A stretch of 64,000 nucleotides of DNA from Alphaproteobacteria bacterium PA4 (GCA_002256005.1 NKIQ01000008.1:38459-102458); one strand, 5' to 3'; counted from the stretch's first letter, positions 12,105-23,078 are shown. Notes: generated from the sequence alone by a model not told the origin. Numbers and translations are program-made.

Positions 12105-13346
12105 TTGCGGCCTTTCGAACTGCCGGCAACGCCGTTTCACCAGATGCGTCTGGTGGCGACGTTGCTGCTTTTCGCCATGGCCGCGCTGTTCGCCGCCACG
12201 CTGGCGTTCCATGGCCTGCATCCGGCGCTGCCCTGGGTGCAGGCCTTTGCCGAAGCGGCGATGGTCGGCGGCCTCGCCGACTGGTTCGCCGTCACCGCGC
12301 TGTTCCGCCACCCGCTCGGCCTGCCGATCCCGCACACCGCCATCATCCCGGCCAACAAGGATCGTATCGGCGACAGCCTGGCGACCTTCCTCAAGGACAA
12401 TTTCCTTACCCCCGCCATCGTCGCCCGCCGGCTGGAGGAGGTCGACATCGCCGCCGTCGCCGCGCGCTGGCTGGTCGCCGACCGCACCCCGGCGCCCGGA
12501 CGCCGCCGCGGCTGGGGCCCGCTGATCGCGCGATTGATCGAAGCGCTGGACCAGAAGGTGATCGGCGATCTGGTGCGTGAGGCGGCGACCCGGCGGCTGC
12601 GCGATCTCGCCCTGTCCCCGATCATCGCCGATGCCATCGACACCACGCTCGACAAGCGCCGCCACGAGCCGCTGATCGAAACCGCGATCTTGTGGAGCCT
12701 GCGCACCCTCGAAGACCAGGAATCGATGATTCGCGGCATGGTCGCCGAGCGCACCAACTGGTTGCTGAAACTCGTCGCCGTCGATGAACAGGTCTCGACC
12801 TCGCTGATCGACGGCATCCGCAAGCTGCTCGGCGAAATGGCCCGCGATGCCAACCACCCGCTGCGCCGCCGCATCGGCGAGGCGCTGCGCGTCTATGCCT
12901 TCGACCTGCGCCATTTCCCGGCGACCCAGGCCGGCATCGAATCGTTCAAATCCGACCTCATCGAAAACCCCGCCATGGGCCATTGGCTGGAAGGGCTGTG
13001 GGACAGCGCCCGCGGTGGCCTCGTCACCAGCCTGACCAACCCCGCCGCCACCCCCGGCGCGCTCAGCGTCGCCATGAAGGCGCTGGGCGAGCGCCTGGCA
13101 GCCGATGCGCCACTGCGCGCCGCCATAAACCTGCACCTGCGCCGCGCCGCCGTCGGCCTGACCAGCGACTATGGCGACGATATCGTCAGCCTCGTGTCCA
13201 CCACCGTCCGCGGCTGGGACGCCAGCACCGTCACCGAGAAACTGGAAACCGCCGTCGGCCGCGACCTGCAGTTCATCCGCATCAACGGCACGGTGATCGG
13301 TGGAACGGTCGGCGTTGTGATCCACGCGGCGACGCTGTTGCTGTAA
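12105..13346 (+). CDS. DUF445 family membrane protein
   Basis: AFAEAAMVGGLADWFAVTALFRHPLGLPIPHTAIIPANKDRIGDSLATFLKDNFLTP. Start codon TTG or the downstream ATG at 12144. Confidence 0.85.
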   Translation: MRPFELPATPFHQMRLVATLLLFAMAALFAATLAFHGLHPALPWVQAFAEAAMVGGLADWFAVTALFRHPLGLPIPHTAIIPANKDRIGDSLATFLKDNFLTPAIVARRLEEVDIAAVAARWLVADRTPAPGRRRGWGPLIARLIEALDQKVIGDLVREAATRRLRDLALSPIIADAIDTTLDKRRHEPLIETAILWSLRTLEDQESMIRGMVAERTNWLLKLVAVDEQVSTSLIDGIRKLLGEMARDANHPLRRRIGEALRVYAFDLRHFPATQAGIESFKSDLIENPAMGHWLEGLWDSARGGLVTSLTNPAATPGALSVAMKALGERLAADAPLRAAINLHLRRAAVGLTSDYGDDIVSLVSTTVRGWDASTVTEKLETAVGRDLQFIRINGTVIGGTVGVVIHAATLLL

Positions 13347-13394
13347 TCTCTCCCTCCCCGCAAGGGGGAGGGAGGCTGATCGCGTCCCAGCCCC

Positions 13395-14300
13395 TTAGTG
13401 CGGCCGGCCGAAATCCGGAGAATCCGTGTCCTGGCCTTCATCGATGATCGAGCGGCGGATGGCACGGGTGCGGGTGAACAAGGCTTCCAGCGTATCGCCT
13501 TCGCCCCAGCGGATGGCGCGCTGCAGGGCAACCAGGTCTTCGGTGAAGCGGCCGAGGGTTTCCAGCACGGCTTCGCGATTGTTGAGGAAGACGTCGCGCC
13601 ACATCACGGGGTCGCTGGCGGCGATGCGGGTGAAGTCGCGGAAGCCGCCGGCGGAATATTTGATGACCTCGCCGCGGGTGACGGTTTCAAGGTCGGAGGC
13701 GGTGCCGACGATCGAATAGGCGATGAGGTGGGGGAGATGGCTGGTGACGGCGAGCACCCGGTCATGGTGCTGCGCGTCCATTACCTCGACCCTGGCACCC
13801 AGCGCCCGCCAGAAATCGCCGAGCCGGGCAACCTGCCATTCGGGTGCGTCGGCGGCGGGGGTCAGGATGCACCAGCGGTCGTAGAACAGCGTGGCGAAGC
13901 CCGCGTCCGGCCCGGATTTCTCGGTGCCGGCGACCGGGTGCGCCGGTATGACCAGCACGCCGGGCAGGGCGGCGCCGAGATCGGCCAGCACGCGGGCCTT
14001 CACCGAGCCGACGTCGGAGACGATGACGCCCGGTGCCAGATCGCCGGCGATTTCGGCGGCGACCGCGCCCATGGCGCCGACCGGCACGGCGAGGATGACG
14101 AGATCGGCATCGACAACGGCGGCACCGGCGTTGTCGGTGACATCATCGGCGAGATCGAGCGCCTGCACGCGGGCGCGCACATCGGCATCGCCGTCGCTGA
14201 CCGTCAGCCGCACGGTCGGCATGTCGGCGCGGATGGCACGGGCGAGTGACGACCCGATCAGCCCCATGCCGATGATGGCGACGCGGGAGAAGGGCAGCAT
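13395..14300 (-). CDS. tyrA: Prephenate/arogenate (cyclohexadienyl) dehydrogenase
   Basis: VAIIGMGLIGSSLARAIRADMP, VPVGAMGAVAAEIAGDLAPGVIVSDVGSVK, IPAHPVAGTEKSGPDAGFATLFYDRWCILTP. Confidence 0.88.
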   Translation of the reverse strand: MLPFSRVAIIGMGLIGSSLARAIRADMPTVRLTVSDGDADVRARVQALDLADDVTDNAGAAVVDADLVILAVPVGAMGAVAAEIAGDLAPGVIVSDVGSVKARVLADLGAALPGVLVIPAHPVAGTEKSGPDAGFATLFYDRWCILTPAADAPEWQVARLGDFWRALGARVEVMDAQHHDRVLAVTSHLPHLIAYSIVGTASDLETVTRGEVIKYSAGGFRDFTRIAASDPVMWRDVFLNNREAVLETLGRFTEDLVALQRAIRWGEGDTLEALFTRTRAIRRSIIDEGQDTDSPDFGRPH

Positions 14301-15421
14301 TACGGCACGACGCTTTCGACGAAGCGCCGCAGCGCGGCGGCGGCGGCGCGGGTTTCGGCTTCCGTGCCCACCGAAATGCGGATGCAGCGCGGCATCGCCT
14401 GCACGGCGAGATAACGGGCGATGATGCCATCGGCGAGCAGTGCGGCATTGGCGGCGGCGGCATTGGCCGGGCCGTCTTCGGGAAACTCGACCAGCACGAA
14501 ATTGGCGGCGGACGGAATGGCGCGCAGCCCGGCATTGCCCAGCGCATTGACCTCGCCGGCCAGCCAGCGCCGCCAGGTCAGCGTGTGCGTCCGCGTCTTT
14601 TCCACCCAATCCTCATCGGCGAGTGCGGCGATGGCGCCGGCCTGGCCGGTGGCCGGCACGTTGAACGGCGCCCGGATGCGGTGCATCGCATCGATCAGCG
14701 CCGGCTGGGCATAGCCCCAGCCGATGCGCTGGGCGGCGAGGCCATAGATTTTCGAAAAGGTGCGCAGCGCCACGACATTGGCATGGGTATCGGCGAGCGC
14801 CAGCCCATCCTCATACTCGCCTTCGGCAAATTCGGCATAGGCGGCATCGAGCGCGAAAACGCAGGTCGGCGGCAGCCCGGCGTGCAGGCGGCGGACCTCC
14901 GCGGCCGGAATCAGCGTGCCGGTCGGGTTGTTGGGGTTGGCGAGGAACACGACTCGCGTGCGCGGCGTGACGGCGGCGAGCACCGCATCGACATCGCAGG
15001 TATAGTCCACATCCGGCGCCACCACCGGCGTCGCACCGACGCGGCGGGCGGCGATGTCGTACACCGCAAAGCCGTGGCGGACGTAGAGGATCTCGTCGCC
15101 CGGTCCGGCAAAGGCGCCGGCGACGAGGTGGATGAGTTCATCGGAGCCGGTGCCGCAGATGATGCGATCGGCGTCGATGCCGTGCCGCGCCGCCAGCGCC
15201 TGGCGCAGCGCGGTGGCGGCGGGATCGGGATAGAGATGGCTGTGGCCGAGCACTTCGGTCATCGCCGCGACGGCGTGCGGCGACGGCCCGAACGGGTTTT
15301 CGTTCGACGAGAGTTTCGCCACCACCGGCCGGTCGCCGAGCGCGGCCTTGCCCGGCACATAGGCGTGGATGGACTCAACCCAGGGCTTCATGGCGGGGGC
15401 GGGGGCGGTTGTCGTCGTCAT
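14300..15421 (-). CDS. hisC: Histidinol-phosphate aminotransferase
   Basis: KLSSNENPFGPSPHAVAAM, DEILYVRHGFAVYDIAARRVGATPVVAP, RTFSKIYGLAAQRIGWGYA; 1-nt overlap with tyrA-like gene. Confidence 0.9.
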   Translation of the reverse strand: MTTTTAPAPAMKPWVESIHAYVPGKAALGDRPVVAKLSSNENPFGPSPHAVAAMTEVLGHSHLYPDPAATALRQALAARHGIDADRIICGTGSDELIHLVAGAFAGPGDEILYVRHGFAVYDIAARRVGATPVVAPDVDYTCDVDAVLAAVTPRTRVVFLANPNNPTGTLIPAAEVRRLHAGLPPTCVFALDAAYAEFAEGEYEDGLALADTHANVVALRTFSKIYGLAAQRIGWGYAQPALIDAMHRIRAPFNVPATGQAGAIAALADEDWVEKTRTHTLTWRRWLAGEVNALGNAGLRAIPSAANFVLVEFPEDGPANAAAANAALLADGIIARYLAVQAMPRCIRISVGTEAETRAAAAALRRFVESVVP

Positions 15422-15869
15422 GGCGCTGCCTCTACGGCCTTTGCCGCCCCTGCGAAAGGGGCTGACGCGCGGCGTGGCGCCCGCTATGGCAGCGGCCATG
15501 CCGGTGCTGCGCCGCCACCCCTTGCTGATCCTGCCGCTGCTGCTGCTGGCACTGTGGCTGCGCGCGCTGACGCCGGCGGGCTGGATGCCGGTGTTTGCCG
15601 GCGATGGCGTGGTGATGACGCTGTGCAGCGACGCCGGCGGCACCATCCGGCAGGTCGACGCCGGCCATGATGGCAAATCGGCACCCGAACAGCCCTGCGC
15701 CTTTGCCGGGCTGGCGCCGCTGGCGCTGGCCGATGCACCGGCGCTGCTGCCGCCGGTCGCCGTTGTTGCCACCGCCGCGGCCACCATCACTCGCGCCGCC
15801 TTGCGCCTGTCGCCGCTGCGCCACCAGCGCCCGCCCGCCCAGGGGCCCCCCGCTCTCCCGCACCGCTGA
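15420..15869 (+). CDS. DUF2946-like hydrophobic protein
   Basis: LLILPLLLLALWLRALTPAGWMPVFAGDGVVMTLCSDAGG...APEQPCAFAGLAPL; upstream of PepSY gene. Start may instead be 15486 or 15498. Confidence 0.6.
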   Translation: MALPLRPLPPLRKGLTRGVAPAMAAAMPVLRRHPLLILPLLLLALWLRALTPAGWMPVFAGDGVVMTLCSDAGGTIRQVDAGHDGKSAPEQPCAFAGLAPLALADAPALLPPVAVVATAAATITRAALRLSPLRHQRPPAQGPPALPHR

Positions 15870-15918
15870 ACCCCCTTGTTCGCATCGCCGGGCCGCGCCC
15901 GGCTGCTGGAGTTTTCCC

Positions 15919-17280
15919 ATGTCCGAATCTGCACCCCCCGCTGCGGCGGCGGTCTGGCGCACGTTGTGGCGCTGGCATTTCTATGCCGGGCTGTTGTCCG
16001 TGCCCTTCATCCTCATCCTGTCGATCACCGGCGCGCTCTATCTGTTCAAGGGCGATTACGAGCATTGGGAGGAGCGGCATTGGCGCGCTCTCCCCGCCGT
16101 CGCCGCCCCGGTCGATGCCGATGCGCAACTGGCCGCGGCGCTGGCCCGCCACCCCGGCGCGACGCTGAAGGGCTATCGCCTGCCCCAGGCCGGCAATGAT
16201 GCCGCCATCATCGATATCGAGACGCCGACCGGCCCGCGCCAGATCGTCGTGTCGCCCTTCGGTGGCGCAGTGCTCGCCGACATGGCCCCCGATGATCGCC
16301 TGATGACTTGGCTGCGCGAACTGCACGGCCAGCTGCTGAACGGTCGCAGCGGCGGTTGGTTGGTCGAGCTGGTCGGCAGCTGGGCCTTCGTCATGGTGCT
16401 GACCGGCCTCTATCTATGGTGGCCGCGCGGCCGCAGCGGTGCGGCGGGCGTCTTTTGGCCAAGGCTAAGGAGCGGCCGGCGGCTGTTCTGGCGCGATCTG
16501 CACGCCGTCACCGGCATCTGGGTCAGCGGGCTGGCGCTGGTGCTGCTGCTGTCGGCGCTGCCCTGGACGGGCGTGTGGGGCAACGCCTTTCGCATCGCCA
16601 AATCGGTCGCCGGCGTCGATGTCCGCAAGCAGGATTGGGCCACCGGTGCGACCGGCCATGAAGGTCATGCCATGGCCGGCATGGCGCATGACCGCATGGC
16701 GATGGGGCCAGTGACCCTGGCACGGATGGCAGCCACCGCGCGGCCATTGGCCTTGACCCCGCCGGTGATGATCGTGCCGCCCGGCGTGGTGCCGCCCGGC
16801 CGCCGCGAACCCGCACCGGACTGGATCATCCGCGCCGAGCCGCAGGACCGCACCCAGGTGGTGACACTGACCTATGACGCCGGCACCGGCGCGCTGAAAT
16901 CCCGCCGCGATTTCAACGACAAGCCCGGCATCGACAGACTCGTCAACTATGGCATCTCCTGGCACGAAGGCGTGCTGTTCGGCCGGATCAACCAGGCCAT
17001 CGGCGTGCTCACCGCGCTGGGCATGGGCCTGCTCGCCGCCTCGTCGCTGCTGCTGTGGTGGCGACGCCGGCCGGATGGCGTGCTGGGCGCGCCGCCGGTC
17101 GGCCTGCCGCCGGCGCGGCTGCGCGGCGCCATGCTGCTGCTCTGCCTCATGGCCTTGCTGTTGCCGCTGCTCGGCGTCTCGCTGCTCGTCGTCGCGCTGC
17201 TCGAATCGCTGCTGCTCCGCCGCATTGCCCCGGTGGCGCGCTGGCTCGGTCTGCGCACTGCGACCGTCGCCGCAACATAA
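15919..17280 (+). CDS. PepSY-associated TM helix domain protein (iron-siderophore reductase-like)
   Basis: WRTLWRWHFYAGLLSVPFILILSITGALYLFKGDYE...GGWLVELVGSWAFVMVLTGLYLWWPRG. Confidence 0.87.
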   Translation: MSESAPPAAAAVWRTLWRWHFYAGLLSVPFILILSITGALYLFKGDYEHWEERHWRALPAVAAPVDADAQLAAALARHPGATLKGYRLPQAGNDAAIIDIETPTGPRQIVVSPFGGAVLADMAPDDRLMTWLRELHGQLLNGRSGGWLVELVGSWAFVMVLTGLYLWWPRGRSGAAGVFWPRLRSGRRLFWRDLHAVTGIWVSGLALVLLLSALPWTGVWGNAFRIAKSVAGVDVRKQDWATGATGHEGHAMAGMAHDRMAMGPVTLARMAATARPLALTPPVMIVPPGVVPPGRREPAPDWIIRAEPQDRTQVVTLTYDAGTGALKSRRDFNDKPGIDRLVNYGISWHEGVLFGRINQAIGVLTALGMGLLAASSLLLWWRRRPDGVLGAPPVGLPPARLRGAMLLLCLMALLLPLLGVSLLVVALLESLLLRRIAPVARWLGLRTATVAAT

Positions 17281-17397
17281 GTGTAACAGAAACCCACTAC
17301 CGCTCGCCGCAACGGTTCGCAATTCGGGCCGTTGCGGCGCAGGCGCTTCCGGACTATCGGAAACGCACGGCGCACGGGCGAGAGCCGTGGAGATTTT

Positions 17398-19035
17398 ATG
17401 GCGGGCATAGAGGCCGGGGCATTGGCACCGGCCGATCAGTTCGGGACAGGGACGAGCACAGCTTCTTCCCGGCCCGATCTCGATTCGGGGCCCGGCAGGC
17501 TGGCCATTGCCGTGTTTCTCATCGCGCTTGCCGGCGGCATCGTCACGCTGTTCTGGTTCCTCAACCGCGACATCAGCGCCGCACATGTGCCGGCGCTGGC
17601 CACCGGTGCGGTGCTGCTGCTCGGCCTCGCGCTGGTCATCGCGCTCGGCTTCGAATTCGTGAACGGCTTCCACGACACCGCCAATGCGGTGGCGACGGTC
17701 ATCTATACCCATGCGCTGCCGCCGACGCTGGCGGTGGTCTGGGCCGGGGTGTGGAACTTCCTCGGCGTGCTGTTCGCCTCTGGCGCCGTCGCCTATGGCA
17801 TCATCCAGTTGCTGCCGGTGGAGCTGATCCTGCAGGCCGGGCAGGGCCAGGGCTTTGCCATGGTGTTCGCGCTGCTGATCGCCGCCATCGTCTGGAATCT
17901 CGGCACCTGGTTCCTGGGGCTGCCGTCCTCCTCCTCGCACACGCTGATCGGCTCCATCCTCGGCGTCGGCATCGCCAACCAGCTGATGCACTATGCCAGC
18001 GGCACCTCCGGCGTCGATTGGGGCAAGGCGCAGGAGATCGGGCTGTCGCTGCTCATTTCGCCGCTGCTCGGCTTCGTCATCGCCGGCGCGCTGCTGTTGT
18101 TGCTAAAGCGCGTCGTGAAGGTGCCGGCGCTCTACCAGGAACCGGTGGGCAAGGCACCGCCGCCGTTCTGGATCCGCTGCCTGCTCATCCTCACCTGCAC
18201 GCTCGTGTCGTTCTTCCACGGCTCGAATGACGGGCAAAAGGGCATGGGCCTCGTCATGCTCATCCTCATCGGCGCGGTGCCGGCGGCCTATGCCATCAAC
18301 CGCGACATTCCCGATGCCCAGTTCATCGCCTTTGCCCAATCGGCAACCCAGGCGGAACGCGCGCTGCTGCACCAGTCCCACGGCGTCGCCATTCCCGCCA
18401 ATCCGCGCGACACCGTCACGCATTATCTGCAGGACCGGCAGCTGACGCCGGACACCGTGCCGGCACTGGCCGGCATGATCGGCGGCATCGGCCGCGATAT
18501 CCGCCAGTACGGTGCCGTTGCCGCCGTGCCGGCGGACAAGACCGCGGCGCTGCGCGGTGACATGTACATCACCTCCGAAGCGCTGCGCGTGCTGATGAAG
18601 GGCCCGCTGAAGCTCGATGGCGCCGACAAGGCCGCGGTCGATGGCTTCAAAAAGGGTATCGACGGCGCCACCCGCTTCATCCCCACCTGGGTCAAGATCG
18701 TCATCGCCATCGCGCTCGGCCTCGGCACCATGGTCGGCTGGAAACGCATCGTCGTGACGGTGGGTGAAAAGATCGGCAAGGCGCATCTGACCTATGCACA
18801 AGGTGCGTCCGCCGAACTGACCACCGCCGCGATGATCGGCGTCGCCGACGGCCTCGGCCTCCCTGTCTCCACCACCCATGTCCTGTCCTCGGGCGTCGCC
18901 GGCACGATGGCCGCCAACGGCTCCGGCGTGCAGATGGGCACTATCCGCGCGCTGGCCACCGCCTGGGCGCTGACGCTGCCGGCGTCGATGGCGATTTCGG
19001 GCGTGCTGTTCTGGCTGTTCAGCCAGCTTGCGTGA
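17398..19035 (+). CDS. Inorganic phosphate transporter, PiT family
   Basis: GFEFVNGFHDTANAVATVIYTHALPP, GLPSSSSHTLIGSILGVG, SFFHGSNDGQKGMGLVMLILIG, LGLPVSTTHVLSSGVAGTM. Confidence 0.93.
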   Translation: MAGIEAGALAPADQFGTGTSTASSRPDLDSGPGRLAIAVFLIALAGGIVTLFWFLNRDISAAHVPALATGAVLLLGLALVIALGFEFVNGFHDTANAVATVIYTHALPPTLAVVWAGVWNFLGVLFASGAVAYGIIQLLPVELILQAGQGQGFAMVFALLIAAIVWNLGTWFLGLPSSSSHTLIGSILGVGIANQLMHYASGTSGVDWGKAQEIGLSLLISPLLGFVIAGALLLLLKRVVKVPALYQEPVGKAPPPFWIRCLLILTCTLVSFFHGSNDGQKGMGLVMLILIGAVPAAYAINRDIPDAQFIAFAQSATQAERALLHQSHGVAIPANPRDTVTHYLQDRQLTPDTVPALAGMIGGIGRDIRQYGAVAAVPADKTAALRGDMYITSEALRVLMKGPLKLDGADKAAVDGFKKGIDGATRFIPTWVKIVIAIALGLGTMVGWKRIVVTVGEKIGKAHLTYAQGASAELTTAAMIGVADGLGLPVSTTHVLSSGVAGTMAANGSGVQMGTIRALATAWALTLPASMAISGVLFWLFSQLA

Positions 19036-19050
19036 GGCTGGGTAGGTAAG

Positions 19051-19093
19051 AGTGCCTCCGGCGGCTGGGGCCTTGGCCCCAGACCCCATTTGT
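19051..19093. repeat. Intergenic repeat, family C (cctccggcggctggggcc..ggccccagaccccattt)
   Basis: Matches the repeats at 47936-47976 and 48021-48067 by eye. Confidence 0.7.
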
Positions 19094-19205
19094 GTGTTGA
19101 CTCCTGATATTGGCAAAGGCTGCTTCCGACCCACAATCAGTCGTTCCCCGGAGGCTGGCGGAATGTCTGCTGTCGGCAGAAGCTGCCATCAAACTTGGAA
19201 TATAT

Positions 19206-20543
19206 TCAGGGCACAGCGCTGTTCTTAAAAACGTGGCCATCCTTCATGATGACGAGGAAGTTGCGTGCCGGGTTGGCAACAAGGCTGATGTCACGGGTGG
19301 GATCACCATCGACGAGCAACAAGTCCGCGAGCGCGCCTGCTTCGACGACGCCAAGCTTTCCCGGATAGGGATTGCGAGGCCCCGACAAGGCCAGCAATTC
19401 GGCGTTGTCGTGCGTCACCATCTTCAGGATTTCGGTCGGCGTAAACCAGCGGGTCAATTTCGTCATGTCACGACCCTGGTTCACATTCTGCGCGGCGTTG
19501 AACAGAAAATCGGTGCCCCACGCCAGCTTGACGTTGTACTTCCTCGCCCATTTGTAGGCCGCATCGGTGCCGTCAACGACCTGCTGTTTCTTGACCCTGA
19601 CGTTCTCGGGCGCGGCGGCAGGTGCGGGATCGAGGACTTGCAGGCTGAGCCAGATGCCCTTGTCCGCAAGCAGCTTGATCGTCGCTTCATCGAGCAGCTG
19701 GCCATGTTCGATACACTTGACCCCGGCATCGATCGCCCGGCGCACCGACCGGACATTATAGGCGTGGACGGTGACATAGGTGTTCCAGTCATCCGCTGCC
19801 TCGACCGCGGCCTTGATCTCGTCGAGCGTGTACTGGCTGGTATCGAGCGGATCATAGGCGGTCGCGGCGCCACCACCGGCCATCACCTTGATCTGGCTGG
19901 CGCCATCCCGCAGATTCTCGCGCGTGGCGCGCAACACCTCGTCACGGCCATCGGCGATATAGTTGACACCCAGCAGTTCGCCCCGAGAAACCTCACCGAA
20001 AAAGTGACGTGACCGTTCCTGCGGCATTCGGCTGTCGCCATGGCCAGACGTTTGCGAAATCATCGCGCCCGATGGCCAGATGCGCGGACCCTTGTAGACT
20101 CCCTTGTCGATCCCGAGCTTGATCGGGATCACCGGGCCGCCCATGTCGCGCACCGCGGTGAAGCCGCGCATCAGCATCGCTTCTGCTTCCTTGGCACCGC
20201 GCGCCTCAACAACCGCCGGGGTCAGCGCCGGGTCGGCAATCTCGGCTTGTCCGACGACCGAGAGCGGGATGTGGACATGATTGTCGATCAGCCCCGGCAT
20301 CAGCGTCCGGCCCTTGCCGTCGATGGTCTTGGCAGCACCGCCGGGACGCACGTCGGCGCCGATGGCCGCTATGATATTGCCACGCACGAGCACATTGGTC
20401 GGTGCCGACAAGGGGCCGCCCGCGCCGTCGAAAACCCGAACATTTCGGAACAGGGTTTCCGCCGGCTGCGGTGCGGCCGGCTGTGCGGTGAGGCTGGCAC
20501 TGGCGAGCAACACCAAGGCGGCTAGGGCGATCTTCAGTGGCAT
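19206..20543 (-). CDS. Amidohydrolase family protein (imidazolonepropionase-like), secreted
   Basis: Signal peptide; GRTLMPGLIDNHVHIPL, GFTAVRDMGGPVIPIK, VTVHAYNVRSVRRAIDAGVKCIEHGQLLDEATI, WGTDFLFN. Confidence 0.9.
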   Translation of the reverse strand: MPLKIALAALVLLASASLTAQPAAPQPAETLFRNVRVFDGAGGPLSAPTNVLVRGNIIAAIGADVRPGGAAKTIDGKGRTLMPGLIDNHVHIPLSVVGQAEIADPALTPAVVEARGAKEAEAMLMRGFTAVRDMGGPVIPIKLGIDKGVYKGPRIWPSGAMISQTSGHGDSRMPQERSRHFFGEVSRGELLGVNYIADGRDEVLRATRENLRDGASQIKVMAGGGAATAYDPLDTSQYTLDEIKAAVEAADDWNTYVTVHAYNVRSVRRAIDAGVKCIEHGQLLDEATIKLLADKGIWLSLQVLDPAPAAAPENVRVKKQQVVDGTDAAYKWARKYNVKLAWGTDFLFNAAQNVNQGRDMTKLTRWFTPTEILKMVTHDNAELLALSGPRNPYPGKLGVVEAGALADLLLVDGDPTRDISLVANPARNFLVIMKDGHVFKNSAVP

Positions 20544-20683
20544 ACGGCCGCTTCCTCTATTCAAGCCGATCATGGCACCCCTGGCTTTGGCTGCCCAATC
20601 GCTGTTGGCCCGAACCGGGTCACAAGGTAGAAGCATGCGACAGGGGAACAGCCATCACTGACGCCGCCGAAACAACAAGCCTT

Positions 20684-21166
20684 GTGCTGCGCCGGGACCG
20701 GTTGGAGGCGCTTGCACGACCGGCCGCCTATCGCATGACCAACAGCTTCCTTCGCCAGCATGACGTTTACACAAGACACCTTGGCATGCGTCCGAACAAG
20801 TTGCTGGTCTATCTGGTCATCGTAGTCGCCACCGTGCAGCGGCTGATGCGCGGTGGATTGCCACCGCACTGGCTGGGCACGACGCGGATGAATCGCAGCA
20901 TCGTCGGCTTTATCTCGCGGCGCGGGATCGCCGGGGCAACGGGCCTGCCGCGCGAGAATGTTCGCCGACTGGTGGAGGAACTGGCCGCGGAGGACAGGCT
21001 GATCTTCGGCCCGCGCGGCAGCGTCGCCAACAAGGGCGGCGTCATGGAGCGGCCGGAAACCATGCCGATCCTTGTCGAGATGGTGCAGGAGATCGCGGCG
21101 TCTGCCGAGTTGTTGATCAGGTTAGGCATCCTTGAACTGACGCAGGCCAGCAGCTCTGAGGGCTGA
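20684..21166 (+). CDS. Hypothetical protein with winged-helix-like segment
   Basis: Segment RMNRSIVGFISRRGIAGATGLPRENVRRLVEELAAEDRLIFGPRG resembles a wHTH; start uncertain. Confidence 0.5.
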   Translation: MLRRDRLEALARPAAYRMTNSFLRQHDVYTRHLGMRPNKLLVYLVIVVATVQRLMRGGLPPHWLGTTRMNRSIVGFISRRGIAGATGLPRENVRRLVEELAAEDRLIFGPRGSVANKGGVMERPETMPILVEMVQEIAASAELLIRLGILELTQASSSEG

Positions 21167-21360
21167 TCACCGCCGCGCTGCATTAACTTGGACAACTGCC
21201 CTAACGTCAGCCTTCGAATAATGCCGCCATTCAGCGATCACGCCAGGAATGACGGCTACGTCCCGGAATCGGTCATTGGTCCGAGTCCTACAAATATCTC
21301 CCGGTGTGACGCCCACCGCGCCCCCGTGACAACCGCCCCCGAAATCACTAACCGCCCTTT

Positions 21361-22494
21361 ATGGCCACGCACGCCCTTGACCCCACCGACACCCGTTTCG
21401 GGCTGGATCGGCGCGTCATGCTGCCGGGGCCGTTCGCTCTTGCTTCGGGGCAGAGCCTGGCGGCGCTGGAGATCGGCTACGAGACCTATGGCACCCTCAA
21501 CGCCGACGCCAGCAACGCCATCCTCGTCTGCCATGCGCTGACCGGGGACCAGCATGTTGCCAGCGTGCACCCGCGCACCGGCAAGCCGGGCTGGTGGGCG
21601 CGGCTGGTCGGGCCGGGCTTGCCGATCGATCCGGCGCGGCATTTCATCGTCTGCGCCAATGTGCTGGGCGGGTGCAGCGGCACTTCGGGGCCGGGCAGCA
21701 TCGATCCGGCGACCGGGCGGCGCTATGCCATGGCATTTCCGGTCATCACCATCCGCGACATGGTGAATGTACAAGCCCGCTTGCTCGATCATCTCGGCGT
21801 CGGGGTGCTGCAGGCGGTGGTCGGTGGCTCGATGGGCGGCATGCAGGCGCTCGACTGGGCGGCGGCGCATCCGGCGCGGGTGCGCAACGTCATCGCCGTC
21901 GCCAGCGCGGCGCGCCATTCGGCGCAGAACATCGCCTTTCACGAGGTCGGGCGCCAGGCGATCATGGCCGATCCGATGTGGCAGGGCGGCGATTATGCCG
22001 AGGACAAGCCGCCGGCCGCCGGCCTCGCCGTGGCGCGCATGGCGGCGCACATCACCTATCTGTCGGAGGAAGGGCTGACCGCCAAGTTCGGGCGGCGGCT
22101 GCAGAATCGCGACACATTGGGCTTCGGCTTCGATGCCGAATTCCAGGTCGAATCCTATCTGCGCCACCAGGGCCTGGCCTTTGTCGAGCGCTTCGACGCC
22201 AATTCCTATCTCTACATCACCCGCGCGCTCGATTATTTCGATCTGGCGGCGGCGCATGGCGGCCAGCTGGCCGCGGCGTTTGCGGGCACCAAGACGCGCT
22301 TTGCCATCATCAGCTTCAACAGCGACTGGCTGTACCCGACGGCGGAATCGCGCCGCATCGTCCGCGCGCTCAATGCCGCCGGCGCCGCGGTCAGCTTCGT
22401 CGAGCTGGAAAGCCCGTTCGGCCATGATGCGTTTCTGCTCGAAGCGCCGGAAATGAACCGCGTCGTCGATGGGTTCCTGAGGGCAGGGGCGTGA
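21361..22494 (+). CDS. metX: Homoserine O-acetyltransferase
   Basis: [60 protein letters not shown]. Confidence 0.95.
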   Translation: MATHALDPTDTRFGLDRRVMLPGPFALASGQSLAALEIGYETYGTLNADASNAILVCHALTGDQHVASVHPRTGKPGWWARLVGPGLPIDPARHFIVCANVLGGCSGTSGPGSIDPATGRRYAMAFPVITIRDMVNVQARLLDHLGVGVLQAVVGGSMGGMQALDWAAAHPARVRNVIAVASAARHSAQNIAFHEVGRQAIMADPMWQGGDYAEDKPPAAGLAVARMAAHITYLSEEGLTAKFGRRLQNRDTLGFGFDAEFQVESYLRHQGLAFVERFDANSYLYITRALDYFDLAAAHGGQLAAAFAGTKTRFAIISFNSDWLYPTAESRRIVRALNAAGAAVSFVELESPFGHDAFLLEAPEMNRVVDGFLRAGA

Positions 22495-23078
22495 CACTCC
22501 GCGCCGATCTCGCCGCCATTGCCGATGCCGTGCCGCCGGGCGCGCGCGTGCTCGATATCGGCTGCGGCGATGGTGCGCTGCTGGCCTATCTGCGCGATAG
22601 CAAGGGCGTGGACGCGCGTGGCATCGATGTGTCGGCGGCCAATGTCGCCGGCGCGGTGGCGCGCGGCCTGTCGGTGGTGCAGGGCGATGCCGATGCCGAT
22701 CTGGCGGATTATCCCGATGCCGCGTTCGACATGGTGATCCTGTCCGACACGCTGCAGGCGATGCAGCGGCCGGCGGCGGTGCTGGCGGAACTGGTGCGCA
22801 TCGGCCGCCGCGGTGTCGTCAGCTTCCCCAATTTCGGCCATTGGCGGGTGCGGGCGGCGCTGGCCTTTGGCGGCCACATGCCGGTGACGAAATCGCTGCC
22901 GGTCAGCTGGCACGAAACGCCCAACATCCATTTCTGCACCATCGACGATTTCCGCGCGCTGGCGGCGGAGCTGGGCCTGCGTGTCGAAAGCGCCGCCTTC
23001 CTCTCCGGCGGTGTCCGGCGCGGGCCAGCGCTCGCCAACCTCCTCGCCGAACAGGCGGTGTTCGTGCTGGCGCGCTGA
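22491..23078 (+). CDS. metW: Methionine biosynthesis protein MetW
   Basis: [61 protein letters not shown]; 4-nt overlap with metX. Confidence 0.93.
   Translation: MTLRADLAAIADAVPPGARVLDIGCGDGALLAYLRDSKGVDARGIDVSAANVAGAVARGLSVVQGDADADLADYPDAAFDMVILSDTLQAMQRPAAVLAELVRIGRRGVVSFPNFGHWRVRAALAFGGHMPVTKSLPVSWHETPNIHFCTIDDFRALAAELGLRVESAAFLSGGVRRGPALANLLAEQAVFVLAR

Noticed and set aside
21167-21360. Possible SAM-responsive riboswitch upstream of metX
   Set aside because: Expected in some alphaproteobacteria, but I could not recognise a SAM-II or other known consensus by eye; an Infernal/Rfam scan would decide.
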